Assembly (NCBI GenBank): GCA_021229015.1
Contig: CM037794.1
Coordinates: 41,559,126 to 41,623,125 of the forward strand
Source of the DNA: Solen grandis
Taxonomy: Eukaryota > Mollusca > Bivalvia > Adapedonta > Solenidae
Reading direction: 5' to 3'
Length of the DNA stretch: 64,000 nucleotides
Shown: positions 23,640 to 37,119 of the stretch, one piece after another
How the letters are laid out: every line of letters begins with the position of its first letter
Position numbering within the stretch: position 1 is the stretch's first letter
Translations under genes and position numbers: made by a program
Notes under the pieces: model-generated
Databases searched by the model: none
What the model saw: the letters and a program-made list of their open reading frames with translations, nothing else
What the model was told of the DNA's origin: nothing

Positions 23640-24265
23640 CCCCAAATTTTGTCCTGAGCATAACTCGAAAATATTTGAGTATCAATTTGTATTTAAGATT
23701 AAATCCCATTGGGAGGAATGCATGACATAAATATTACCCTATTTTTCCCAAATATTTATTTATTCCCCTTTTTTATTTTTCAGGCTTAATTTTTGTGGGC
23801 ATAAGCAAAAATTTTTGAGTATCCTTAAAACTTATGGGTGGATAGATTCATTGAGGGGGGAATTGCAGTGCACAAAATGAAAACTCTGTCTTCAAAATTT
23901 TTTTGAGCTATTCCCCTTTTTTATTTTTCAGACTTAGTTTTTTGTCTGGACATAATAAAAAAAGTATTCCCGGAAAGGGGTTATCAGTGTGAAGTCCTTT
24001 GTGGATAGATCAAATTTGGAGGGGGCAGGCACAAATTTGAGACTATACCTTTCAAAATTTTTTTATGTTATGCACTTTTTATTTTCAGTTTTATGTTTTT
24101 TGAGCATAAGTAAAAAAGTTTTGTTTTTAAATTTGAATTCAAGGGGGAAAAATTTCCTTGAGGAAAGTGCAGTCACAAAAATGATATTTTCCCCTTCATA
24201 ATTTTTTTAGTTATTGCCCTTTTTTTTTTTTCAGGTTTAATTTTGTACAGTGCCCTTGCTTTTAC
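23640..24265. repeat. Degenerate tandem array, unit about 155 bp
   Basis: Four copies share the order: gagcataa-t-aaaa / ttgagtat / gtggatagat / ttgcagtgcacaaaatga / tttcaaaatttttt-agctatt / cccctttttt-atttttcag. A 70-codon frame inside is chance. Confidence 0.6.
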
Positions 24266-24339
24266 CTGTGCCTCAAAAAAAGGGGAAGATTAGGTCTTCA
24301 ATGATTTTTATATTTTTAAACATTAAAACATTACCCTTT

Positions 24340-24960
24340 ATTATCTTTTTTTAGCTTGACTATTTAAAGAATATGAGACTATTGTAGTCGCCCTTGAGTC
24401 GGGTTGCAGTTTTTGGGTTAAAGTTTTGCATCAAGTTACTGTCCTTAATCCAAAAAACCTTTAGGGTATTAAACTTAAAATTTTAAAAATATGTTCGGGG
24501 GGCATCAGAAACCCAAGGTAGATAAACTTGACTGAATTTAATATAAATTTATGGTTTTTTTTTAAATTTTTGGTTAAAGTTTTGCATGCAGATACTCTCA
24601 TTTATATTCAGTACCCGGCAAAAAATTAATTTGAAACATCTTAATTTTTGGGGTATATATTTTTAGGGTAGATAACTTTTGATAGAATATGTTACAAATT
24701 ATGGCCCTTTTTTTAACTTAAAAATTTTGGTTAAAGTTTTGAGTAAGTCTTCATGCTTTTTTTCCAGTATCCAAGATGTGTTTGATTTGAAACATTTTAA
24801 ATCATTTGGGGGTTCCAGTCAATTTTTGATAACTTTTTTTTTAATATATAAAAGTTATCCCCCTTTTTTTTAACAAAAATTTGGGTTTAAAGTTTGCATG
24901 CACAGTGTTAGTGTTATGTCTCATAATGGGCGGGGTTGTTTTTAGACTTCATAAAAAAAA
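24340..24960. repeat. Degenerate tandem array, unit about 170 bp
   Basis: Four copies share tttaaa-ttttggttaaagttt, tgcatgcagt-actctcat, gaaaca-ctt and gg-tagataact. The array at 37.1-37.7 kb shares the 'gcatgcaaaactttaaacc' theme on the other strand. Confidence 0.55.
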
Positions 24961-25739
24961 AGGGATGACTATCAAGTTATATCTTTTTTTGATTTTTATT
25001 AGTACGGTTGTGAAGGGCAAATTGAAATAGATTCTTTTGATTTCCAACAAGCATTTGAATAGCGAGCGGGTGTCCCTGACAGTCTTTTTTTTTTAAATTT
25101 CTTTTTTTTTAACACATTTCTAACAACAAGCATTGGGTGGGGGATGGCCATGTAAACAGGCTCTTTTACAGAAATTCTAATCAAGGTTTTAAAGCAGGGT
25201 TGTTTTGAAGGGGCAAAGGAATGTAACGGCATATATGCTTTTTCCCTGCAACTCTAGTTCAGTATAATCGCTGACTGCGCTTCTTTTTCATGACAAACCC
25301 ACGGGCAGTCTTCAGTGCAACATTTGATTTTTTCATTACAACTGAGTGGTACCCTCATAAAATCACATAGCAGTAATGCAAATGGGCTGGAGGATAAAAA
25401 ATGGTGGAAAAAAATGGGTAATTAGCAAATAAAACGATGCCTTTTTCGAATTCTGACCAAGACTGGCAGCTACACCCAGTCAAAAAAACCCCCATTCATT
25501 TAGTAAAGTGTGCTATATAAACATCACATGGGGTGCCTATTCATGCATTTTACAAAAATTCAGTATGTTTTCAATTGTGAATGAAGGAGGTAATGGTAAA
25601 TTCATCATCATGATGGCTCTTTTTTTAAAAGGTCTAGGTGATTTCCCAAATATAAATTTTGTGACACATTTTTTCTATGTGTTATAAATGTGCTTTTTGG
25701 GGATGCTGCTAAAATTTTAAAACCCCAATTTCCCTCTCA

Positions 25740-27060
25740 GTTTTGTTAAAATGATAGTCACTGTAAGGCGTATTTCTGTTATGTAGTCTTTGTAAGATGA
25801 ATTTTTTAATGGAAGTCAGGAAGGCGAATATTTTGTTATAAAATTCACTGTTATAAAGCCCCAAAGGGCAAATTTCTGTTATGTAAATCACTTAAGGAAA
25901 ATTTTTCTGTTAATACATAGTGTTTGAAGAGAATTTTTTTTGTTAAAAAGTCGCTTTAAATTTTTTTTAACATTTACAATAGTCTTTGAAAGAGAATTTT
26001 TTCTGTATGTTTGCTGTGAGAAATCAATGAAAGATGAATATTTCTTTTTGAAAGTCAAGAAAAGAATATTTCGTCAAAAAGTCTTGTAAGATGAAAATAT
26101 TTTTTATAAAAGTCAATGTAAGATAAATATTTCTGTAGCTCTAGTTGCTGTAAGGGAATTTTTTTGTTATAAAAAATCATTAAGATGAATATTTTTGTTA
26201 TGAAAGCAATGAAGATGTTTTTCTGTTATGAAAGTAATGTTAGATGAATCTTCTGTTAAAAAGCAATGTTAGATGAATATTTTTGTTATGAAAGTCAATT
26301 TAGAGAATATTTTTGATTAAGTCAATTTTAAATGAATTTTTTTGTTATGAAAGTCATTTTAGTTATTTTGTTATGAAAGTCAAGTTAGATAAATACTTCT
26401 GTTAGAAAGAATGTTAGTAATATTTTTGTTTAAATAAAATTAGATAAATTTTTGTTTGAAAGAAATGTTGATTATTTCTGTTTTGAAAGTCAATGTTAGT
26501 GAAATTTTTTATAAAGCAATGTAAGATAAATTTTTTTTTGGTATGAAATCAATGTTAGTGAATATTTTTTTTTAAAAAAGTAAATGAAGATGAATGGTCA
26601 CTGTCCCGGAATGTTTTTGTGGGTGAACATTTCTTTTCCCAAAGTCTCTTTTAATTTATATTTTTGTTTATAGTCATTGAAGGGTTTTTTTTTTTGTTTT
26701 TATGTGACCTACAGGTGCTAATTTTTATTTGTCAAAACATGGGCTTCCCAAATTAATGATGGAAGTAATTTTTTTTTCTAAATTTTCCCAATCATCTGGA
26801 AGGAGCTGTTTTTAAGGTAGTTGTGATATTAGAAAATGTTTATTATGATAGTCACTCTAAGGTTTTTTTTTTTTTGTTAGGGTCACTGTAATTTATATTC
26901 ACTGTAGATTTTTTATATTTGTTATGTAGTTACAAAAGGTTAGCAGTTTTTTTATGATGTCGCTGTAATATAAATTTTTTTGCTATGTAATCACTTTTTT
27001 GCGAATTTTTTTTGTTAAAAAGTCCGTATAAATATTTTTCTTTTAAAGGGTAAATAGTTT
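25740..27060. repeat. Degenerate tandem repeat, unit about 32 bp
   Basis: The inferred unit is tctgttatgaaagtcaatgt followed by aagatgaatatt. Roughly 40 units are recognisable, with many single-base and two-base losses. Confidence 0.75.
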
Positions 27061-27074
27061 TTTATGATTGTCAA

Positions 27075-28100
27075 TAAAAGGATGTAAGAAAAAGTTTGTG
27101 AGGGAGAAAGTTTGAAAAAGAGAGATTTATGATAAGGGAATGTTTGAAAAAAGATAGAGTTTGTGATAAGGGGAGGGGGGTTTTGATAAAAAAAGATAGA
27201 GTTTGTGATAAGGGAGAAAAAGTTTTGTAAAAGAAAGTTTGAAATAAAAAGGGATAAAAGTTTTGAAATAAGGGGGAAGTTTATAAAAGTTAGAGTTTTA
27301 AAAAAGGGGAGTTTGAAAAAAGAGAGAAAAAGTTTGTGAAGGGGGGGGGTTTGATAAAGATAGATTTTGTGAAAAGGGGGGGGTTTAAAAATAAAAAATG
27401 ATTTTGTAATAGGGGGAATTTTGAAAAAAGAAGAGTTTGTGATAAGGGGGAGAGTTTGATAAAAAGAAAATTTTGTGTTTAAGGGGAGGTTTGAAAAAAG
27501 AAAAAAATTTTAAAGGGGGAATTTGATAAAAGAAGAGTTGTATGGGGGGAATTTTTGATAAAAAAGTTTGTGATAAGGGGAGAGTTTATAAAAGAAAAAA
27601 GTTTGTAAAGGGGAGATTGATAAAAGATAATTTTTTAAAAGGGGAGATTTTTGAAAAAGATAAGTTTGTAAAAAGGGGGGAGAGTGGATAAAAGATAATT
27701 TGTGATAGGGGGAGAGTTTGATAAAAGAAGGGGTTTGAAATGGGAGAGTGGGAAATAAAAGATAATTTTGAAAAAAGGGGAGAGTTTGAAAAAAGATAAG
27801 TTTGTAATAAGGGGGGGGGGTTTATAAAAAAGGGGTTTGTTAAGGGGAATTTTGATAAAGAAAAAAAATTTTGGGGGATAAGGAAGAGTTTGATAAAAAA
27901 ATTTTGTGAAAAGGGGGAGAGTTTTAAAAGAGGGAAAGGGGGTTTTTGTGAAAGGGGGAAGAGTTGTTTAAAGTGGGTTTGTAAAAATTTTATTAAAGGG
28001 TTTTTTGGGGGGGTTTGAAAAAGGGGAAATTTTGTGATAAGGGAGTTTTTGAAAAAAATAGTTTTGAAAGGGGGTTAAAAAAAGAGAGAAAAGGGAAAAA
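27075..28100. repeat. Degenerate tandem repeat, unit about 34 bp
   Basis: Each unit joins two half-units, agtttgataaaagatag and agtttgtgataagggag. The array is purine-rich on the plus strand and becomes unreadable near 28.1 kb because of expanded A and G runs. Confidence 0.75.
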
Positions 28101-28396
28101 AAAAATTTTAATTTGGGGAGAGAAAAAAGGGGGTTTGGGGTTTTTTTAAAGGGGTGTGTTTAAGGAGAGGTGTGTGTTTTTTGTGATAGAAAAATCCCTT
28201 TCTAAACATATTAGGTGCTCAAATTTTTCTTGTAATTTTTTTGGAAATTTATTTTAAATAAGAAGGTTTGCATTTTACTTGCTAAAACCCTATCTTTTTG
28301 TGGTATTTATTTTTGATGTTATAGTTAAAATTTTTAGATTTTTTATACTATACCAAAAAAGGGGTGCGGGAAACCCAAAAAAATTTATGTAAATTC

Positions 28397-28436
<40 letters not shown>

Positions 28437-28754
28437 TTGATTTTTTAAGCTTTTTTTTTTTAAATTTTTAAAATCAAAAAGAACTAATTTTTGGGCAATT
28501 ATGATTATTTGTTACAATAAAATTTCTTATATTTCCATTTTTTACTTTAATTGGTAATCACGTACTCCCTTTTCTTTAATTAAATTTTACTTAAATTTAA
28601 AGACTGCAAGGAAATGTCTATATACTAGGAGTCGGGAGTCATGCTGTTTAATTTTTAAATAAGTAAATGAAATGATGAAACAGCAGATATTTTATACTTA
28701 AAAATTTTATTTTTAGGGCCAAAGATTAATCTGCGTTGAATTGGATAAACAAAA
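28101..28754. other. Low-quality AT-rich DNA
   Basis: Long homopolymers, including about 28 T near 28,401-28,428. No gene or repeat was recognised. Confidence 0.4.
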
Positions 28755-30892
28755 ACGTTAAATAATTTAAAGGTTTTAAATTGATATTCGTTGAATATGA
28801 TTTGAAGGTATATTTGATATACAAGTAAATACAACTGAAGGTTTTTGTGATAATCGTTAAATTGACCCAAAGGGTTTTGTGAATATCAGGTGAATATGAC
28901 TAAAGGGTATATTGTGAATCAGGTAAAACAATCTAAAGGAAATTGTGATATATAGGTGAATAGTCTGAAGGTATATTGTGATATATCGGGTGAATACAAT
29001 CTGAAGGTATATTGTGATTTTTCAGGTGAATTTTATCGAAGGAATTTGTGATATATAAAAATATGATCTGAAGGTATTTTGTGTATATCATAATACAACT
29101 AAAGGTTTAAAAATTGGATTTCAAATACAATCTAAGGTATTTTTGGGATAACAGGTGAATATGATTGAAGGTATATTGTGATTTTTCGGGTAAATATGAT
29201 CAAAGGGGTATATTGTGATATATCAGGATACAATCTGAAGGTATATTGTGATATACAGGTAAATACAATCTGAAGGTATATTGTAATATCAGGTGATCAA
29301 TCTGAAGGTATATTGTTATATCGGTGAATATGATTAAAGGGTAATTGTTATATCGGGTGAATTTTTATTAAATTAATTTGATATATCAAAATATGATTAA
29401 AGGTTATTGTGATTATCGGGTAAATACAATCTAAAAGGTTTTTGGATAAACAAAATAAAATTAGGATATGTGATAATCAGGTAAATTACTAAAGGATATT
29501 GTGATATATGGTTGAATTGGCAAAGGTTATTGTGAAATCGGGTGAATACAATCTAAGGTATATTGGATATATCAAAATATGATCGAAGGTAATTGTGTAT
29601 ATCGGGTAATATGTTTTGAAGGTATATTTATATAAAGGGAAAATCATCTAAAGGTTTTTTGTATATATCAGGTGAATACAATTGAAGGTAATTGTGATTT
29701 TATCAAAAATATATCGAAGGTATATTGTGATAATGGGAATTGACCCAAAGGGTATATTTGATATTCGGTGAATTGATTGAAGGTATTTGGATAAAACAGG
29801 TGAATAGTTTTGAAGGTTTTATTGTGATATATCAGGGAAATGATCTGAAGGTATTTGTTATTCAGGTGAATATATTTGAAGGTATTGTGATAACGGGTAT
29901 AGATTTAAGGGTTATTTATATATCGGGTGAATATGACCCGAAGGTATATTGTGATAATCAGGGAATATATTTAAAGTATATTTTGATAATAGGTGAATAT
30001 GTTTTAAAGGGTTATGTGAATATCAGGTGAATATGATTGAAGGTTTTTGTGATAATCAGTGAATATGTTTTAAAGGTATATTGTGAAAATATCATTAATA
30101 CAATCTAAAGGTATTTTGTATATTTTCAGTAAAAATTGATTAAAGGTAATTGTAATATCAGAATATATTAAGTATATTGTGAAAACAGGTGAATATGATT
30201 TGAAGTATATTGTATATACTGAAAATGATTTAAATTTTAAATTGTGATATATCGGGGAAATTAAAATTTAAGGTATTTGTATTCGGGTGAAATGATTTTG
30301 AAGGTATATTTGTTATTCGGGAATATATTGGGGTTATGTGATTACAGGTGAAAAAAATTTAAAAGGTAATGTGATTTAAGGTGAATAGATTTAAAGGATA
30401 TTGTGATATATCAAAATTTGATTTAAAGGGTATATTGTAAAATTTATCAGAAATATGATCTGAAGGTATTTTGATATTCAGAAATATGATTTAAAGGGTA
30501 TATTGTGAAATCAGTAATTAAACTAAAGGGAAGTGATTATCGGTTAATTGATGAAGGTATATTGTAAATCAGGTGAAATGATTAAAGGGGTAAGTGATAA
30601 TGGGTAAATAGATTTGAAGGTATATTTGATATTCGGTGAATAGATCCAAGGTATATTGTAAATAGGTGAAATGATTTAAAGGTATATTGTGATGTATCGG
30701 GGATATGATCAAAGGTATTTTTTAAATTTCAGATGAATTTGTTTAAAGGGATATTGGATATACGGTGAATATATTTAAAAGGTATATTGTGATTTCGGGA
30801 ATATGTCAAAAGGGTAAAATTTTATTTCGATAATTTTTGACTAAAGGGTTATTGGATATATAGGTGAATACAATTAAGGTATAGTGGAATCA
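28755..30892. repeat. Degenerate tandem repeat, unit about 36 bp
   Basis: The unit is ctgaaggtatattgtgatat followed by atcaggtgaatacaat, with acaatc and atgatc variants at its end. About 59 units are estimated from the span. Many units have lost one copy of a dinucleotide (tatat, gtg), consistent with sequencing error. Confidence 0.85.
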
Positions 30893-32177
30893 GGCCCCAT
30901 GTTCTTGGAAAATTTTGGGTACCAAACCTCAAATCCCATTGAGACCAAGGAAATTTTTTTGAGTTTGATTTTAAAAATATAAAAGCTTTAACCAAGACCA
31001 AAGATGTGCAAATGAAAATTTGCAAGTATAATTTATTTAATTAATGGAATTCCCCCAATCAGAAAAATTTTTCTTTTTTGTATTGAAAATTTTAAAAAGA
31101 CAACTGGTTTTCTTTTTTTTTTTTTAGAAATTAAAACAAAAAATTTTCGGTGTCACGTCACGAAACCCAATTTTTTTGACTTTAGACAATCACCCCCCAC
31201 TAAAAATAATGTTATGCAATGTTGTTGGGGTTTTCTATAACATCTGTGTTTTAAATTTCAAAATTTCACTATTAAACCTACAGTCTAATGAAAATAGACC
31301 CAATCCCACCCCCGGGGGAAAAAAAATTTTTTAATTCTTCCTAGGCCCCAAAAAAATGGTACCCCGGGAAAAGGGAGAACGAAACAAGTAAGTTGGGTTT
31401 TCTTTTCTCCCAATCAGGTAAAGAAAACGATTATGTTTTATATTTTAATCTTTGAATATAGTTTTTGAATGGGGGACAGACTGAAAAAGAGTTTTAAAAA
31501 GTTTTGTTTTAATTTTGTTGTTTCTTTTTTTACTTTTTCAAGAAATTAAACGATATTACTGTCCCTTTTATACATTTTTAATTCATAGCCTTTATATTGA
31601 AATTTTTATCATATTGATGATTTTTTTAGATGATCTGCATGCTATTTTTTTATATTTTTTTATTATTTAAAACCCATTATCAATTGTAACATTTTTATAT
31701 TTAGTTCCCAAGCTTGATTTGGGTTAAATAAAAATGATGATTTTTTTTTTCTTTCCCGTTGTTTTGTACGCCGGCATTGTTGAGACTAAGAGATACCGTG
31801 GTCCATCAAGAACAGAGGGCTTGGTTTAATCCAAATTAGGAATTTTTTTGTCCAAGCTAGAATCTGTCGGACGGTTAAGTATAAATTTTAAAACTTAATT
31901 TTCCAAAATTTTAAAGAATAGACATTTTGTCTAAAAATTCAAAAAAATAAATAAAGCCCCCAAATGATGGGGAAAATTGTAGGACTTTAACCCCATTCAA
32001 CAAAAATCATTAAACGATGTCGGATGTGTATTTACCCCTAGATCTGATTTTTTAAAAGGGGGTAAAGAAAAAAAAATGAGAGAGGTTAAGAATCAAATTA
32101 TTCTTTATACAATAAGGGTCAAGATGAAAATGGTTTCTTTTTTACTTCCCGATACAATCAAGATCACCCTGTTTGGG
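30893..32177. other. Low-quality intergenic DNA
   Basis: No domain or repeat unit was recognised. Homopolymers are frequent. Confidence 0.35.
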
Positions 32178-32405
32178 GGCCCTCGGGCCGAGCGGTTACA
32201 GTCTGGGCTACAAAAAATTTTCCCCTCACCACTGTGTGTTTTGAATCCCCGTAGGCTTGGGTCTTTCATGTGAGAGCCTTCCAGTTGGGTTTTGGGGGGG
32301 CGGTGGTTCTACCCGGGGGCCCATGTGTCTCGGGGTCTTCCCCCACCCGTAATTGTGGACGTCGCTATATGATTTAAAACTTTGCAGCGACCCATAAACC
32401 CCAAT
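32178..32405 (+). mobile_element. SINE, first family, with tRNA-like head
   Basis: The head ctcgggccgagcggttacag followed by tctgggct resembles a tRNA A-box region, and gttttgaatccccgtaggct a decayed B-box. The body follows: cttccagttggg, cggtggttctacccg, tcggggtcttcccccaccc, gtaattgtggacgtcgctat and atgatttaaaac. This is the copy that best shows the head. Differences from the other copies are mostly small deletions. Confidence 0.7.
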
Positions 32406-32439
32406 CAACAAAAACAAAACCCCGTAAGGGTGTACTTAA

Positions 32440-32575
32440 AAAATAAACCAAGCCTTACACAGACGGCCATTCTCACAAATTGTATACCCGGGGCCCTGTG
32501 TCTCGGGTCTTTCCCCCACCTGCAATTTGCTGGGGCTACATCGCGCAACGGTAAAACCCCAAACAACACATACAA
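32440..32575 (+). mobile_element. SINE fragment directly behind the previous one
   Basis: Contains gtgtctcgggtctttccccc followed by acctgcaatttgctgggg and cgcaacggtaaaaccccaaa, the 3' half of the same SINE family. Confidence 0.55.
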
Positions 32576-35500
32576 ATTGGTATATTGATAGAATAATGGC
32601 CCACGGGCATATAAAAATTCGAGGGCGAGCGAAACTATTGTTTTAAATCTAAATGCGGGGAGGCGAACAGTTTCCCCGTCGCCCCCCCATGTAGAGAAAA
32701 ATTTACACCTCGGGAAGGGGGGGTCGCGGTCGATTCCTGCTACAACATGTCACAAACGTATAAGACACCCTGTTTGGGGGGTTTTAGTACTAAAAAGAGG
32801 GTTTTAAGATTCTCAAAATGATAAGTCTGCATTTATTACGGACCAAGAATGGATTATATTTAAGTTTTTTCACAATTGGTCTAGTGTTTTTTTAAAAGGG
32901 TATATCTGAGTTAAATGTGTAAACGTGAGTATACTGCAGTGTGGGAGGGATATTTATCTGCCTTTTAAACGTGCCCTGCAATAAAAACCCCCCATTCGGC
33001 TTTCAAGCTCTTTCCCCGCCTCGAAATAAATTTAAACATCTTTTAAAACCATAAAAAAGGGGTTGTCATAGACCCAATAAAACAATTTCTTATTAGATTG
33101 GGTTTTGGGTTTGATTCGGGGCATGGACGAATATTAAATTTTTCTGTTTACTTTTCCCCTTGCCCAAAGTGGGCTTAGACCTGTTGCACACCCGATGTTG
33201 AGTGGTTAAAAGCCGCCGCCCAAAGGGGGGGTTTGGGTTTGGGCCCCCCGGGCCCCGACATACCATTTCGGTAAAATCCATTGTTGGGGCTTAACATAAA
33301 AATAGTTAAAACCAAAATTTTGCGTAAGGACTTAGCGTGTATTATGCACCATTTTGTTTTTTAAGTTAAGTAGACAAATTTTAGTGATGAAATACGTCGG
33401 AGGCTTTAAACCCCAAAACAATTTAATCAAAAAAACAAAAAAACATGTTGTCACTCGAAATTTTTATGCAGGTTGGGGGTTCTACCCACCGCCCTTTTCG
33501 TGCTATAATAATACGCAAAAGATTATTTTTTTACCTAACAAAAAATTAAAAAAAATGATGTTTTTGTCAAAGTTATTTCCCTTTTTTAAAAATTTTCTTT
33601 TATATTCGAGAGTGACGGGTGGGGGGGGTCCGTTTTTTTTGTTTAAACTCCAGACATACTGTCAACTTCACTGAGCCCCCACAGTTGGGAAAAAATCAAT
33701 TGTAAAATTTTTTAGGGGGAAGCCCCCCCCGGGGGCTAGTTCTACCCGGCACTCATTTCCTTCGCTGAATTTTTTCAAATTTTAAATGCCAAAGGGGTTC
33801 CCCAAAAAAATTAAAATTTAAAAACCCCTTTTTTCTGTTGTCTGCCCCTTTAATATGGCCCAAAATGAAAAATTTTACTTTCGGGGGAAAAATAATCAAA
33901 AAGTAGGAGGGTGCCCCCCCAATTTTTTTGATAAAAAATTTTCTTTTATGTTTCCCATAACCTGAAAAATTAAAAAAAAAATTTATTGAATTTTTAAAAA
34001 ATTTTCCTTCTTTCTATATAAAAATGAAACAAACTATCACATCCCGCCGAAAGTTTTTTTTTTTTTTTTCCCCCGTTCCCTTCCCGAGTAGAAATTAACT
34101 TTGTGTAAGCGACCCCCGCTAAATAGGGTGGAAAAAAGGGGAGAGGAACTAAGACATGGTGTAAATTTAACCCCACCAAAAAAGGGCCATCCCAAAAAAA
34201 AATCCGAGTGACCCGTAAACTAAACCCCCAATATTGTGGAGGCTGGGAAATAGTGAAACAGACATTAAAAACCCCCGGAAAAGGGGATATGTTAAAAAAA
34301 AACTTAAAACAGGGGGGTTTTTTCAGTGATGTTCAAAAAAATTTGACCATTTTGGGGGGAAAACATTTAAAAAAAAACACGCATACATTTTTAAAACATT
34401 TTTAAAAAGAACTAAACAGTACTGAATGATTTATTTTTAAAAAAGGGTTTTTGTCACATAAATGTATTTTAAAGTTTTTTTTTTTTTTTTTCAAATTCGG
34501 GCCTTTTTTCATCCCTAAAGACCGCACCCAAAAATTTGAATTTAAGGTATCCCCTAATATATTTGAAAGAAAAGTCAGCCTAAAAGGCGGGGGAAAAAAA
34601 AAATTTAATTAATGATCACCCTCCTTTTAAATTACTTTTAAAAGTTTAATAAGCATGAAAGATTTTCAAAAACCAAAATTTTTGATTCTTTTAACTTTTA
34701 ACGAGATAACCCCTAGGGGGGGCTCTCATTTTGTGTTTGAAAACCTTTTTAAAACGGAAACCCGAAGTGACATGTATTTTGGGGGTGTGGGGTGTGTGTG
34801 TGTGGGGGTTTGGTCTTACATAAATTTTTTAATTTGAAAATTTAAAAGGGGAAAAAAGGGTTTCCCAAATGGGAAAAAATAGAATGGGGGTGTTTCCCAA
34901 AAGCCCCTTTAAAAGTTTTTTAAAGGGAAAAAAATTCCTTAACGGAAAAAAAATCCCCCAAGGGAAATTTTTTTAGTAAAAATTGGGAAAATTTTCCCAA
35001 AACCAAGGGAAACCTATGTGATTTTAAAGGGAAATTTTTTGAAAAAAGTGATTTTTTTCCTAAAAATCTTTATGAAAACCCCCCCTTTCTTTTTTAAAAC
35101 CTTTCTGGGGCTTTTCTATTTTTTTTAATTTTGGGGAAAAATTTGAAAAATTTTTTGTTTTTTTTTAAAATTTAAATTTCTCAGGTATTAATTACGAAAT
35201 AGAAAAAATTTTCCCAATGTTTTTGGGGGGGAAATTTCGTTTTTCCCAAAAGTGTTCCCCCCTTTTTCCCATTTTTAAAAATTTAAAATTTCCCTCCATA
35301 TTTTTAGCCCCCATGTTTTTTTCGCATTGTCTATTATTTCAACAAAGGAAAACAGGGTGTTTTTAAATCTTCGGTTTATTTTTTTTGGGGGAAAAAATAA
35401 AAGGGAAAAAAATATAAAACGACACCCAAAATTTTTTAAAAACGGGACTTTTTTGTTTTTTTTTTGCTTTTTTTTTTGTTTGTGTTGTATTTTTTGTTTT

Positions 35501-36400
35501 TTTTTCCCTCGAAATATGTGAAAAAGGGGTTGGCCTTTTTTCGTACATAAATCTTCTTATAAAAGCTGAATAAAAAGAACCTTCAAAAATTTCCCTCATA
35601 AAATTTTGTCATCTCGAAATTTTTGCTGAAAAAAATTTTTTAATAATTTTCTGTTTTTTTTTTGAAAAGGGGGAAAATTTTAAAAAAAAAGAAGAAGAAG
35701 AAAAAAAAAAAAAAACGGTTTAAAAAAATTAAAAGAAAAAAAGCTTTTTGGGCTAACGCTTTTTTCATAAAACCTTTTTTTTATTCAATTAAAAATGTAT
35801 TTTCCCTAGGGGTTCCCCCGGAATTTTGGGCCCGTCTTGGGATCAGGGACCATCAAACAAGCAATTAAAACGAGTATTAATTTTTCTAAAAACCCAAACA
35901 TTTTGGGAAATTAAAAAACATTTTAATGTAAACCCCGTAATGGTTCCCCCGTTTTGGGCCAATTTTCAAATCCAAGATAACCAAGGGAAACCCCCCTAAC
36001 CATTAAAAAACCTTTGGGGTTTTTCAGTGAAAACCTGAGGTCCCAAATGCAGCGGGAAACCCTTCAAGGGGGGTTTTTTTAAAAAGTTTTGTTTTCCCCT
36101 TAAAAAAAAAACTTCACCCCAAAAAAAAAAGGGGGCTTAGTCGGTTGTTTAACAAAGGGAAAAAAAAAAAAAGTTTTCAAAAGAAAGGACGTAAAAAAAT
36201 TTGATTCCCTGAATATATCTTCCCGGGAAGCCAACCTGAGGTAATTGTTGTTCTTTTTTGGCGTAAAATTAAAAAACGTCCGTTAGGGCGAACTTAAGAT
36301 GTTTGAAGGTGCTTGGTTGGTTTGACGCTTTTTTTTTGGAAAATATGGAATTTTTGTGTGTGTGTGGTGTGTGTGTGTGTGGGGTGTGTGTGTGTGGAAA
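32576..36400. other. Low-quality DNA with scattered SINE-like pieces
   Basis: Possible Pol III B-box remnants occur (ggtcgattcctgc near 32,727; gggtttgattcggggc near 33,108), as do SINE body phrases (gggggttctaccca near 33,475; tagttctacccggcactcat near 33,738). Poly-A, poly-T and G runs abound, and a GT-rich run lies at 36,356-36,398. Open frames of 60-106 codons are low-complexity and not credible. Confidence 0.45.
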
Positions 36401-37119
36401 ACTATACAAATAGAATACATGAAAAAGATAAAATAGATTTTTTTGATAGATAGACGGATATATATTTTGTTTCAAATCTGATTCCCCCTATAATATATAT
36501 ATATATAATATATATATATATATAGGCCATGAGTATATTTTTTTCGTTTAATAGGGCATGACAGTGCATTTTTATATATCATAAACAAAATTTTAGCAGG
36601 TATATCAAATGCGAGCAAACAACAAACAAACAAAAAAAACAAACACACACAAAAAAACATATTACTTTAGTCTTTCTCTGAGCGAAATGATACTAATAAA
36701 AGGAGAAAAACAAATAAGAAAATCAACGGAGATGGTATAATTTTATATGTCCAAATATATGATTTTACCTGTAGCGTAATGGTAATGTTCTTCTTCTTCT
36801 TTCTCAATATTTCGGCCCCGGGTTCGATTCTTTCGGCTCGTGGTTTTCTCCACACAATATGACCCACTGTCAGCCCACTTTAGTCGTGTGCACTTGTCAT
36901 TTCTTCAAATTAGAGCTAGATCGATGACAAGTACACAAGATATAGTGTGCAAATTAAAACTGATTTGTTTGCTAAATATCGAATTATCTGAATATTTAAA
37001 ATCAAAACGTCGAAAAAGCTTGTTGGTTAATCAAATGAAATCTATTTCCATTCTTGCCCTTCCCCTACCGTGAAAATAATAATAGTCAAAACTGATATAT
37101 CTTGCATCTAATATCCCTG
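36401..37119. other. Intergenic DNA with (TA)n and a tRNA-like promoter remnant
   Basis: A (TA)n tract spans about 36,490-36,526. At 36,768-36,830 gtagcgtaatggtaatgttc and ccccgggttcgattctttcg look like A- and B-boxes of a SINE head; no SINE body follows clearly. Confidence 0.4.

Noticed and set aside
33093..36867. Many 60-106 codon frames
   Set aside because: Low-complexity translations of homopolymer-rich, error-prone sequence or of SINE pieces.
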